NCBI GenBank assembly: GCA_002471225.1
Contig: DKPO01000020.1
Span: 127,276 to 188,392, forward strand
Source of the DNA: Porphyromonadaceae bacterium UBA7332
GTDB taxonomy: Bacteria; Bacteroidota; Bacteroidia; Bacteroidales; UBA7332
Reading direction: 5' to 3'
DNA: 61,117 bases
Position numbers and translations under genes: made by a program
In this document: positions 1 through 7,224 of the stretch, one piece after another
Layout of the letters: each line of letters starts with the position of its first letter
Position numbering within the stretch: the first letter of the stretch is position 1
The notes under the pieces: generated by a model
Databases searched by the model: none
Seen by the model: only the letters and a program-made list of their open reading frames with translations
Told to the model about the DNA's origin: nothing

Positions 1-882
1 AAAGGAATTGCTGAAAATTACTTTAAAATTGATCCTGTAAAGACAATCGAAGGACGCTTGATCAATAAGATAGATATAGCAGAAAATCGAAAAGTCTGTC
101 TGATTGGCGAAAAAGTTTTTAATGACCTTTTTTCTAATACACCTAATAGTATCGGCGATTATATACGTGTAGATGGAATTTACTTTCAAGTGATCGGGAT
201 AATAAAAGCTACGACACAGATCAATATGGGGTCGAGTACGGACGAAACGATCTTTATTCCTATTTCTACCATGCAACAAGCATATAGTAAGGGTGATGAA
301 GTTCACATGATTGCTGTTACAGCTGAACCCAATAAATCAATAACCAAAGTGCAGGACAAGATTACAAAATTGATTAAAGAGCAGCATATGATTAATCCTG
401 ATGATAAGTCTGCACTTTGGGTTCTCAATATTGAAGAGCAATTTAAGCAAATGAGTATGCTGTTTATGGGTATTTCCGTTCTTATCTGGATCGTAGGTAT
501 GGGATCCCTGGCAGCCGGAGTTATTGGCGTTAGTAATATTATGGTTGTAACGGTACAGGAGCGGACGAAGGAGATAGGAATCCGGAGAGCCCTTGGTGCG
601 AAGCCAGCCGAAATAATTTTGCAGATTGTACAGGAAACAGTTATTCTGACTTTGGTTGCCGGTTTGTTTGGAATGACCATCGGGATCGGAGTCCTGGATA
701 TAGCAGGTAAGATTTTGCAAGCCAATCAATCAGGGAATATCTTTTTGAAAGACCCTCAGATAACATTTAATGTCGCTGTTTTAGCTATGATCGTATTGGT
801 TATTTGTGGTATCCTCGCAGGATTGGTTCCTGCAAGCAGAGCAATGAAAATAAAAGCAATTGATGCTATAAGAGAAGAATAA
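1..882 (+). CDS. MacB/FtsX-type ABC transporter permease, 3' part only
   Basis: The reading frame is open from base 1, so the gene begins upstream of the window and only its last 293 codons are present. The N-terminal visible part matches the periplasmic core domain of MacB-like permeases (segment 'GEKVFNDLF' followed by a beta-rich stretch). Three hydrophobic segments follow, and between the first two lies the FtsX-family cytoplasmic motif ERTKEIGIRRALGAKP. The protein ends with the usual 'LVPASRAMKIKAIDAIREE' tail. It should sit in the inner membrane and work with the MacA-like adaptor and TolC-like channel encoded just downstream, exporting a peptide or small molecule by ATP-driven mechanotransmission. 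The ATPase subunit is not in the window. The substrate cannot be told from sequence. Confidence 0.93.
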   Translation, partial: KGIAENYFKIDPVKTIEGRLINKIDIAENRKVCLIGEKVFNDLFSNTPNSIGDYIRVDGIYFQVIGIIKATTQINMGSSTDETIFIPISTMQQAYSKGDEVHMIAVTAEPNKSITKVQDKITKLIKEQHMINPDDKSALWVLNIEEQFKQMSMLFMGISVLIWIVGMGSLAAGVIGVSNIMVVTVQERTKEIGIRRALGAKPAEIILQIVQETVILTLVAGLFGMTIGIGVLDIAGKILQANQSGNIFLKDPQITFNVAVLAMIVLVICGILAGLVPASRAMKIKAIDAIREE

Positions 883-904
883 ACACATAAAATAAGAAAC
901 AACT

Positions 905-1780
905 ATGAAACGAATTTTATTTATCTCACTTTGTCTTTTGATGAGTGTGACTACGCTTTTAGCAAGCGGTGCAATGAGAAAAGAAACAAGAAAAATTGGT
1001 AAGTTTTCATCGATAAAAGTTTCAAACGGAATCCGGGTTTTTCTGACGAATGGTAATTCGGATAAAGCGGTGATTGAATCTAATATAGAGGATTTCAGAG
1101 ATATTAATATATCCTCTTCAGGCTCTGCACTGACAATATCTCTTTCTCCTTTTGATAAACGTAGTAATGCAGTTTTTAAGAATGTATCGGTTAATGTTTA
1201 TTTGTCGACAAAAACGATTAATGCAATCGGAGTCTCAAGTTCAGGTTCTGTAACTTCAGAAGATAAGTTTACCGGAAAATCATTAGATATAAAAGCCAGC
1301 TCTGCAGGAGCAGTGAAAATGAATATTGACATGAATGAAGTAGACGTGGAATCATCGTCAAGTTCAAACGTTAAGCTTCGCGGAAACATAAATGAACTTG
1401 ATATTAATTCTTCTTCAGCGTCATCTGTTGATTATGATGGTAAAGCTCAAAAAGTAGAGGTTGAGTCAAGCTCAAGTTCGAGTGTGAATTTAAAAGATGT
1501 TTCGCAAAATGCACAACTTTCGGCAAGCTCAGCTGCAAAAATCAAAGTGACCGGAGTTTCATCTTTCTGTGAGGCTTCTACCAGTTCAAGTGGTTTTATT
1601 GATGCTTCAGCATTTGTGTGTGAGGAAGTTGTTGCTAAAGCAAGTTCGGGGTCAACGTTGAAAGTTAATGCAGTTAAGAAAATGCAGGCAACAGCCTCTT
1701 CAGGAGCGAAGATATATTATAAAGGATCGCCGGTAATTACTCAGACCTTAAGCAGTGGCGCCAAACTGGTAAAATTTTAA
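905..1780 (+). CDS. Secreted GIN-domain (DUF2807) beta-helical protein
   Basis: This 291-residue protein has a signal peptide (hydrophobic residues 4-20) and then a long run of short beta-strand repeats very rich in Ser, with repeated SSSSS-type patches between residues 75 and 270. This is the pattern of the head GIN / DUF2807 family, often named putative auto-transporter adhesins, which fold as a right-handed beta-helix at the cell surface or in the periplasm. The real role of the family is not settled. It starts 22 bases after the permease and ends 21 bases before the adaptor, so it is part of the efflux operon. That placement argues for a function linked to envelope homeostasis or to the exported substrate, rather than adhesion; this is inference. 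Confidence 0.85.
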   Translation: MKRILFISLCLLMSVTTLLASGAMRKETRKIGKFSSIKVSNGIRVFLTNGNSDKAVIESNIEDFRDINISSSGSALTISLSPFDKRSNAVFKNVSVNVYLSTKTINAIGVSSSGSVTSEDKFTGKSLDIKASSAGAVKMNIDMNEVDVESSSSSNVKLRGNINELDINSSSASSVDYDGKAQKVEVESSSSSSVNLKDVSQNAQLSASSAAKIKVTGVSSFCEASTSSSGFIDASAFVCEEVVAKASSGSTLKVNAVKKMQATASSGAKIYYKGSPVITQTLSSGAKLVKF

Positions 1781-1801
1781 TCTAATCAAAACTCGACAAT
1801 A

Positions 1802-2905
1802 ATGAAAAAAGCATTCAAAATATTAGGGATTATCCTATTGGTAATCATATTTATAAGTTCGTTTTTCTTTTTATGGAAAAAAGCACAGCCGAAGAAAATG
1901 TACTATGGTATAGAAGTGCCAAAGATTGATACATTAGAGAAGAAAACAGTAGCAACAGGTAAAGTTGAACCACGCGATGAGGTGGCTATTAAGCCTCAGA
2001 TTACGGGCATTATTGAGGAAATCTATAAAGAAGCAGGTCAGTCGGTTAAAGCCGGAGAAGTAATTGCTAAGATTAAAGTTATTCCGGAAATGGCTAATTT
2101 GAGTAATGCCGATTCACGTGTTCGTTTAGCTCAAATAGCACTGGATCAGTTTAAATCTGAATTCGAAAGACAAAAGAAGCTATATAATACAGGTGTGGTT
2201 TCTAAAGAGGAATTTGAGAAAAGTGAAGCAACTTATCAACGTTATGTAGAGGAGTTGGATAATGCCAAGGATAATCTTGAAATTATCAAATCAGGTATTT
2301 CAAAGAAAGGAAATGCATATAGTACAACGCAGATTCGTTCGACTGTATCGGGTATGATTCTGGATGTGCCAGTTAAAGTGGGTAACTCTGTTATTCAATC
2401 TAATAACTTTAATGACGGGACAACGATTGCAACAGTTGCGAATATGAATGATATGATTTTCCGTGGTAATATTGATGAAACGGATGTGGGAAGAGTAAAA
2501 GAAGGAATGCCTTTGGTTTTGACTTTAGGAGCAGTACAAGGAACTAAATTTGATGCTATACTGGAGTATATTTCTCCGAAAGGAAAAGAAGAAAACGGAG
2601 CTAACTTATTCGAGATAAAAGCTGCAATGGTAGTGCCTGACTCTGTTTTTGTAAGAGCTGGTTATAGCGCAAATGCTGAGATTGTTTTAAATCGTAAGGC
2701 TAATATCTTAACTATTCCTGAGTCAACAATTGAGTTCGTAAAAGATACAGCATTTGTTTATCTGCTTACATCAAATGATGCGGTTGATCAGACATTTGAT
2801 AAAAAGCAGATACAAGTCGGATTGTCTGACGGTATTCGTATCGAAGTTGTATCCGGATTGAATAAAGATGATAAGTTGAGAGGAAATATAGTAGATAAAA
2901 AATAG
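1802..2905 (+). CDS. Periplasmic adaptor protein of a tripartite efflux pump (MacA/HlyD-like)
   Basis: The 367-residue product has an uncleaved-looking N-terminal hydrophobic anchor at residues 8-26. A split lipoyl/barrel-sandwich domain follows (around 'VAIKPQITGIIEEIYKEAGQSVKAGEVIAKI'-like sequence, residues 60-95), then a coiled-coil hairpin around residues 95-165, then beta-barrel and membrane-proximal domains. This is the standard order of membrane fusion proteins. It would bridge the upstream ABC permease and the downstream TolC-like channel. It lies 21 bases after the GIN-domain gene and 8 bases before the channel gene, so translation is probably coupled. Membership of the MacA group rather than the RND-adaptor group is inferred from the permease next door. 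Confidence 0.92.
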   Translation: MKKAFKILGIILLVIIFISSFFFLWKKAQPKKMYYGIEVPKIDTLEKKTVATGKVEPRDEVAIKPQITGIIEEIYKEAGQSVKAGEVIAKIKVIPEMANLSNADSRVRLAQIALDQFKSEFERQKKLYNTGVVSKEEFEKSEATYQRYVEELDNAKDNLEIIKSGISKKGNAYSTTQIRSTVSGMILDVPVKVGNSVIQSNNFNDGTTIATVANMNDMIFRGNIDETDVGRVKEGMPLVLTLGAVQGTKFDAILEYISPKGKEENGANLFEIKAAMVVPDSVFVRAGYSANAEIVLNRKANILTIPESTIEFVKDTAFVYLLTSNDAVDQTFDKKQIQVGLSDGIRIEVVSGLNKDDKLRGNIVDKK

Positions 2906-2913
2906 GCAAAACT

Positions 2914-4251
2914 ATGCGTAAGATATATCTGATAATTTTAGCAGTTGGAGTTTCAGCAGCTTCATTTGCTCAAAAGAAATGGACCCTACAGGATTGCATT
3001 CAGTATGCTATCGAGAATAATCTCGATATTCAGAAGATGCAAATACAAAAAGAGAGTAGTGAGATCACGTTAAATACATCCAAAATGAGCCGTTTACCCG
3101 ACTTAAATGCGGGGCTTGGTCAAAGCTTTAGTTTTGGTCGTTCCGAAAACAGAGACGGGGTACTGACAGATCGGAACTCGGCATCAAGTAATTTTAATGT
3201 AAGTTTGGGTGCACCAGTATTTACCGGCTTACGGATTACGAACGAGATTAAGGCTAATAAAAGTGCAATTAACGCGATTGTTGAAGAGTTGGATCAGGCT
3301 AAGCAGGATTTAAGTATTCGTGTAACAAGCCTTTTTTTACAGGTTTTGTTTAATAAAGAGTTGGTGAAGATTTCAGAGCAACAATTAAACCTTTCTAAAG
3401 ACCAGTTGTCCAAAACCCGTGCATTGAATGATGCCGGACGTGTTGCAGACTCTGAAGTTTATGAAGCCAATTCAATTGTTGCTTCAAATGAGCAAAGTCT
3501 TGTAGAAGCTCAGAACTCATATATGCTTTCTCAATTGGATTTGGCTCAGGCTTTGGAGATAGATGATACAAATTCATTTTTAGTAAGTGATCCCTTTATT
3601 GAAGCAAGTATGCTGAATGGTGAAGCCTTATTGAATAATAAAGATGTTATCTATGAAACGGCTCTCCGAAATCGGGCTTCTGTGAAAGCAGCAAAATACA
3701 GAATTGAGGAAAGTAAGCATAATATTAAAGTTAGTCGTTCCGGTTATTTCCCGACTATTAGTTTCGGAGCCAACTATTCGAACGGTTATTATCATTCTTA
3801 TGGTGATGAATACGCAGCTATGAATAGTAGTTTTTCCAGTCAGCTGAAAGAGAATGGGCGGTATAGTTTAGGGCTGAATTTAAGCATTCCTATCTTTAAT
3901 AAATTCGCAACACGTAACCGTGTCAGGATGTCTAAACTAAATTTAAGAACCCAGGAAATAAACTTTTTGCAGTCCAAAAAGGTTTTACAAAGAGAAGTCG
4001 AACAAGCTTATTATAATGCGGTAGCTTCAAAAGAAAAATATATAGCAAGTACGAAAGCTATGGAAGCCGCAAAAATAGCTTATGACTATATGTCTCAACG
4101 GTATGATGCCGGCAAGGCAACAGCCTTTGAGTTCGGTGAACTCAAAAATAGAGTAGGACGAAGTGAAGCTCAGCTTTCACAGGCGAAGTATGAATTTATA
4201 CTGCGTTGTAAGATTCTTGATTTCTATATGGGAACACCAATTAGTATGTAG
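2914..4251 (+). CDS. TolC-family outer membrane efflux channel
   Basis: A 445-residue protein with a clear signal peptide ending near AQKKW at residue 20, followed by the typical first helix 'WTLQDCIQYAIENN'. Two internally similar halves of long alternating helices and short beta strands are visible, as in the outer membrane efflux protein (OEP/TolC) family; the 'AYDYMSQRYDAGKATAFEF' motif near residue 390 is characteristic of the second half. It forms the outer-membrane exit duct for the pump built by the three preceding genes. A strong hairpin terminator follows 30 bases after its stop codon, so it ends the operon. Confidence 0.94.
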   Translation: MRKIYLIILAVGVSAASFAQKKWTLQDCIQYAIENNLDIQKMQIQKESSEITLNTSKMSRLPDLNAGLGQSFSFGRSENRDGVLTDRNSASSNFNVSLGAPVFTGLRITNEIKANKSAINAIVEELDQAKQDLSIRVTSLFLQVLFNKELVKISEQQLNLSKDQLSKTRALNDAGRVADSEVYEANSIVASNEQSLVEAQNSYMLSQLDLAQALEIDDTNSFLVSDPFIEASMLNGEALLNNKDVIYETALRNRASVKAAKYRIEESKHNIKVSRSGYFPTISFGANYSNGYYHSYGDEYAAMNSSFSSQLKENGRYSLGLNLSIPIFNKFATRNRVRMSKLNLRTQEINFLQSKKVLQREVEQAYYNAVASKEKYIASTKAMEAAKIAYDYMSQRYDAGKATAFEFGELKNRVGRSEAQLSQAKYEFILRCKILDFYMGTPISM

Positions 4252-4280
4252 TTTATGAAGTAATATAGATTAATAAGAGT

Positions 4281-4322
4281 AGGATAGGGTGACCTGTGAA
4301 AGGTCGCCCTATCCTGTTTTTA
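4281..4322 (+). terminator. Rho-independent terminator of the efflux operon
   Basis: A 15-base-pair stem (AGGATAGGGTGACCT with AGGTCGCCCTATCCT, one G-U pair) around a GTGAA loop is followed by GTTTTT. It lies 30 bases past the TolC-family gene. Confidence 0.92.
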
Positions 4323-4809
4323 GAAGATTGCTTCCCTCTTTTCTCTATGCAGGCAATATTGATTTATCGGTACTATAAACTTCTCAATAACTAAGGAGGT
4401 AAAATTAGCATGATAATAATAGATGAACATCATATAGTGTAAATTATTAAAAAAGTACTCCTTGTTGTGAATATCTATGATGATTTCAGGCGTGTAAATC
4501 CTTTCGTTGTAATGGAGTCAGGCATAGTTTCAGGAGAGTGTTTTTTATGTTCTATCTTATTTTTATCTTGAATCTGCGAATTCTTATCTCGTTTCTTAAC
4601 CATTTTCTTTATCCTTGTTTCTTTTCTTATTAGATAGTTCTTCTTATTCCTGAACTTATTAGTATTTATGTCTATTTGATGCATATATTGCTTTATTTGC
4701 TTCTAAATGATTCTTTATTGTAAGTTTTTATTGCATAATTAAAGTGTTGAGTCTGTTGGTGTTTACATGTTTGTTTAGATGTTTTGCTGAAATAATAATA
4801 ATTTAAATA

Positions 4810-4840
4810 GTTGGAATGTAGCCCAAATGTCATATATTTG
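4810..4840 (+). promoter_or_regulatory. Bacteroidota-type promoter for the BACON-protease-PorV operon
   Basis: A perfect -7 element TATATTTG (4833-4840) follows a GTTG (4810-4813) with 19 bases between, close to the phylum consensus TTTG-N19-21-TAnnTTTG. The start point would be near 4846, giving an approximately 100-base leader before the ATG at 4950. Confidence 0.6.
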
Positions 4841-4893
4841 CCGAAAATACTTCATTTCTTAAAAACATATATCTTCAGGGAATACTCATGATT

Positions 4894-4918
4894 TACACTA
4901 AGGTACACTAAAGGGTGT
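4894..4918 (+). repeat. Tandem 10-base repeat plus inverted half-site in the leader
   Basis: TACACTAAGG and TACACTAAAG lie head to tail (4894-4913) and are followed by GGTGTA, which can pair with the second TACAC. It sits in the predicted leader about 35 bases before the BACON-protein start, and could be an operator or an RNA structure. Confidence 0.45.
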
Positions 4919-4949
4919 ATATTTTATATTTTTATTTAACCAATTAATT

Positions 4950-7181
4950 ATGAAGAAGTATTTTTTTGGAATACTGTTCCTTATCTTGACGTATAGTTGC
5001 GGCGAAGATAAAGATAGCATTATCGGACAGATCGATATTCCAGGTGAAACACAAACATCATTTAAGTTTAGTGCAGAAGGTGGTGATGAAGAATTTAGTT
5101 TTTCATCGACATTAGGTTGGAAAGCGACTACAAACGCTGATTGGATTCAATTTTCGCCAGCTTATGGAAAAGCCGGTGAATCCACACTGAAGATATCCGT
5201 ATCCCCTTCGGATGAAATTCGTAGTGCTACTATTATTATAGATAATGGTGAGGCTTCGAAAGAAATTCAGATACTCCAATCCAAATATCCGGATAAAAGT
5301 AATTTTGACGTGTATGCTACAGAGCTTACTCTGGAAAAATATGCGAATGAAAAGTTTGAATGGCATTTGGTCATGAAAGATGAAAAGTATATTCAATCTT
5401 ACGGAAGTGAAGGGCGAAGTGTCTATTTGAAATTCTTTGTAGATAAATCACACGATTATAGTAAGGGTATTCCTTTCGGGCAATATAAAATAGAACAATC
5501 AGAGAATGCCGGAACATCTTTAGGTGTCATTATTGAGGGCCGGGAAGAATCACTGGTTAATGGTGGGTTTGTCGAAATACAGAAAATTAATGATCAGGTT
5601 CATATCGGTTTAATGGTTGATGCTGAAGGTAAAGATCAGGTTGTTACAAACTACCATCCTCATCCGGATTTCTTACATGTATTTAATTACGCCTATGGAA
5701 GTAACATCAGTCGTGATCTGACGATTGACAATTACGATCAGGCTTACATTATGGATGAAGGTGATATCTTCAGGGAAGGAAAGAAAATCTGGCGTCTAAA
5801 CATCGGTCAGAAAGATATTCAGTTCAAATATGTAGGTCTGCATGAAGGAGTAGGGGAATGGTTGGAAATCACTTTGGTTACCGCATTGGATGTGGTCTCT
5901 CCTGTAGGAACATACGAGTTTGTAATGGATGACAGAACTCTAATAGAGAACACTGCTCTAGGTGGATATCGATCGAATATGATGGGTGGAATTGGATTCA
6001 ATTCATGGTGGAGAAGCCAGATTGCACCGAATGAATTTGTAGAGGAAACTCCTTTTGTTGCAGGTAAAGTAGAGGTAAAGCAGAATACTGATGGAACTTA
6101 TTCGATAGATGTGTTGGCTGTAGATGATGCTCTTCCTGAGAACAATACTTTACTTGTTAAGTATAATGGTAAGATGGATATTTATGATCCGACTAAAACC
6201 GGTGATTTTGCAATGGCTAACGCTGATTTTTACGGACCTTTCGAATTTAATTCTCCGAATATGAACTGGTTTATCGGTTTAGGAGATAAATCATTGAGTG
6301 ATACTTACTGGGGTGAAGGTGAAGCATGGGTTTTTGATATCATGGCACGTCCTGATCAGAAATTTACTACAGGCTCGCCGTATGGCGTTTACCGTATTGT
6401 TGATAATACGAATTATGAAGCCGGAACTATTCACATGGCTTATCATCGTACATACCAGAATTATACGCTTAAAGAAGAAGTTAAGCTCGTAAGCGGACAA
6501 ATCGAAATGAAGTTGCTGGCAGATGGTCGTGAAGAGATCATTGTAGATGCTGTAGATGCAAAAGGTAATGTACATAAGGGTAAATATACAGGTACTATCC
6601 CTAAGAACTCATTGTCTACACCGCCTTATGCCGATCGTGTTTTCAATCCTGCAGATGCTGTCGTAACAGTGAATTTCTTTGGTCGTAATTATGCTCCTGG
6701 AAATGAAAAGCCGGAGAAAGTAGGATGGGATTTAATTCTGGAAGATAAAGACTTTTACAATTCGAAAGGTCAAAATGGATTAGCTATTGAGCTGGAACTT
6801 CGTACAACTGTGACCCAATCTGTTGAAGATGGACTGCCTGTAGGAGTATTTCCTATCTATGAACCGCATGAGACAGGAGTGAAAGAAGGAATCTATAATG
6901 GCGACTTTACACTTTATACAGTAGCTTATGAGACAGCGCAAAGCAAAGTAATGATTACCGGTGGTTATATTACGATTGCAAGAAGCGGTGATAATTATAC
7001 GATTGATCTGGAGCTTGAAACAGCTAATGAGCATGTTCGTTTTACGGTTACAGGGTCTTATAATGGTAAGCTTGTGATGAATGACTTCTCGGGTTCTACT
7101 TTTAGTGCGAACGATAAACGCGTCGCTAAGACTTCTCAAAAGTCAGCAGGAGAACAAAAGAAAATTCAATTTAAAAAATAA
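4950..7181 (+). CDS. BACON-domain surface lipoprotein
   Basis: A 743-residue lipoprotein: the signal peptide ends in the lipobox LTYSC with Cys17 as the lipidation site. Residues about 35-110 form a BACON domain ('FSAEGGDEEFSFSST...W' pattern and 'WIQFSPAYGKAGE'), a beta-sandwich common in Bacteroidota surface proteins and thought to bind glycans or protein partners. The remaining 600 residues contain repeated beta-rich units with recurring 'W.L.L.D..F' and 'G.Y' patterns, with no catalytic motif that I recognise. It begins an operon with the T9SS protease (44-base gap) and a PorV-like barrel, so a role at the cell surface together with the protease, as anchor, inhibitor or substrate receptor, is a reasonable inference. 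Exact function unknown. Confidence 0.82.
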   Translation: MKKYFFGILFLILTYSCGEDKDSIIGQIDIPGETQTSFKFSAEGGDEEFSFSSTLGWKATTNADWIQFSPAYGKAGESTLKISVSPSDEIRSATIIIDNGEASKEIQILQSKYPDKSNFDVYATELTLEKYANEKFEWHLVMKDEKYIQSYGSEGRSVYLKFFVDKSHDYSKGIPFGQYKIEQSENAGTSLGVIIEGREESLVNGGFVEIQKINDQVHIGLMVDAEGKDQVVTNYHPHPDFLHVFNYAYGSNISRDLTIDNYDQAYIMDEGDIFREGKKIWRLNIGQKDIQFKYVGLHEGVGEWLEITLVTALDVVSPVGTYEFVMDDRTLIENTALGGYRSNMMGGIGFNSWWRSQIAPNEFVEETPFVAGKVEVKQNTDGTYSIDVLAVDDALPENNTLLVKYNGKMDIYDPTKTGDFAMANADFYGPFEFNSPNMNWFIGLGDKSLSDTYWGEGEAWVFDIMARPDQKFTTGSPYGVYRIVDNTNYEAGTIHMAYHRTYQNYTLKEEVKLVSGQIEMKLLADGREEIIVDAVDAKGNVHKGKYTGTIPKNSLSTPPYADRVFNPADAVVTVNFFGRNYAPGNEKPEKVGWDLILEDKDFYNSKGQNGLAIELELRTTVTQSVEDGLPVGVFPIYEPHETGVKEGIYNGDFTLYTVAYETAQSKVMITGGYITIARSGDNYTIDLELETANEHVRFTVTGSYNGKLVMNDFSGSTFSANDKRVAKTSQKSAGEQKKIQFKK

Positions 7182-7224
7182 ATGATCTAAAGGTCTATAC
7201 CTTATTTTCAATGCAAAATTAAGA

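Larger units (their letters stand above)
4252..4949. other. 700-base AT-rich intergenic region
   Basis: After the terminator at 4281-4322 this stretch shows no convincing gene. A Lys-rich 69-codon frame on the minus strand (4475-4684) has no promoter or ribosome-binding signal I can support. The right end holds a promoter and a tandem 10-base repeat, both listed separately. The rest appears to be featureless AT-rich spacer. Confidence 0.6.

Noticed and set aside
1070..1700. Phase-variable simple repeats in the Ser-rich GIN gene
   Set aside because: The Ser codons are mixed (TCA, TCG, AGT, AGC, TCT), with no homopolymer or uniform repeat that could slip.
4475..4684. 69-codon Lys-rich minus-strand frame
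   Set aside because: No promoter, ribosome-binding site or known family; composition is that of random AT-rich DNA.
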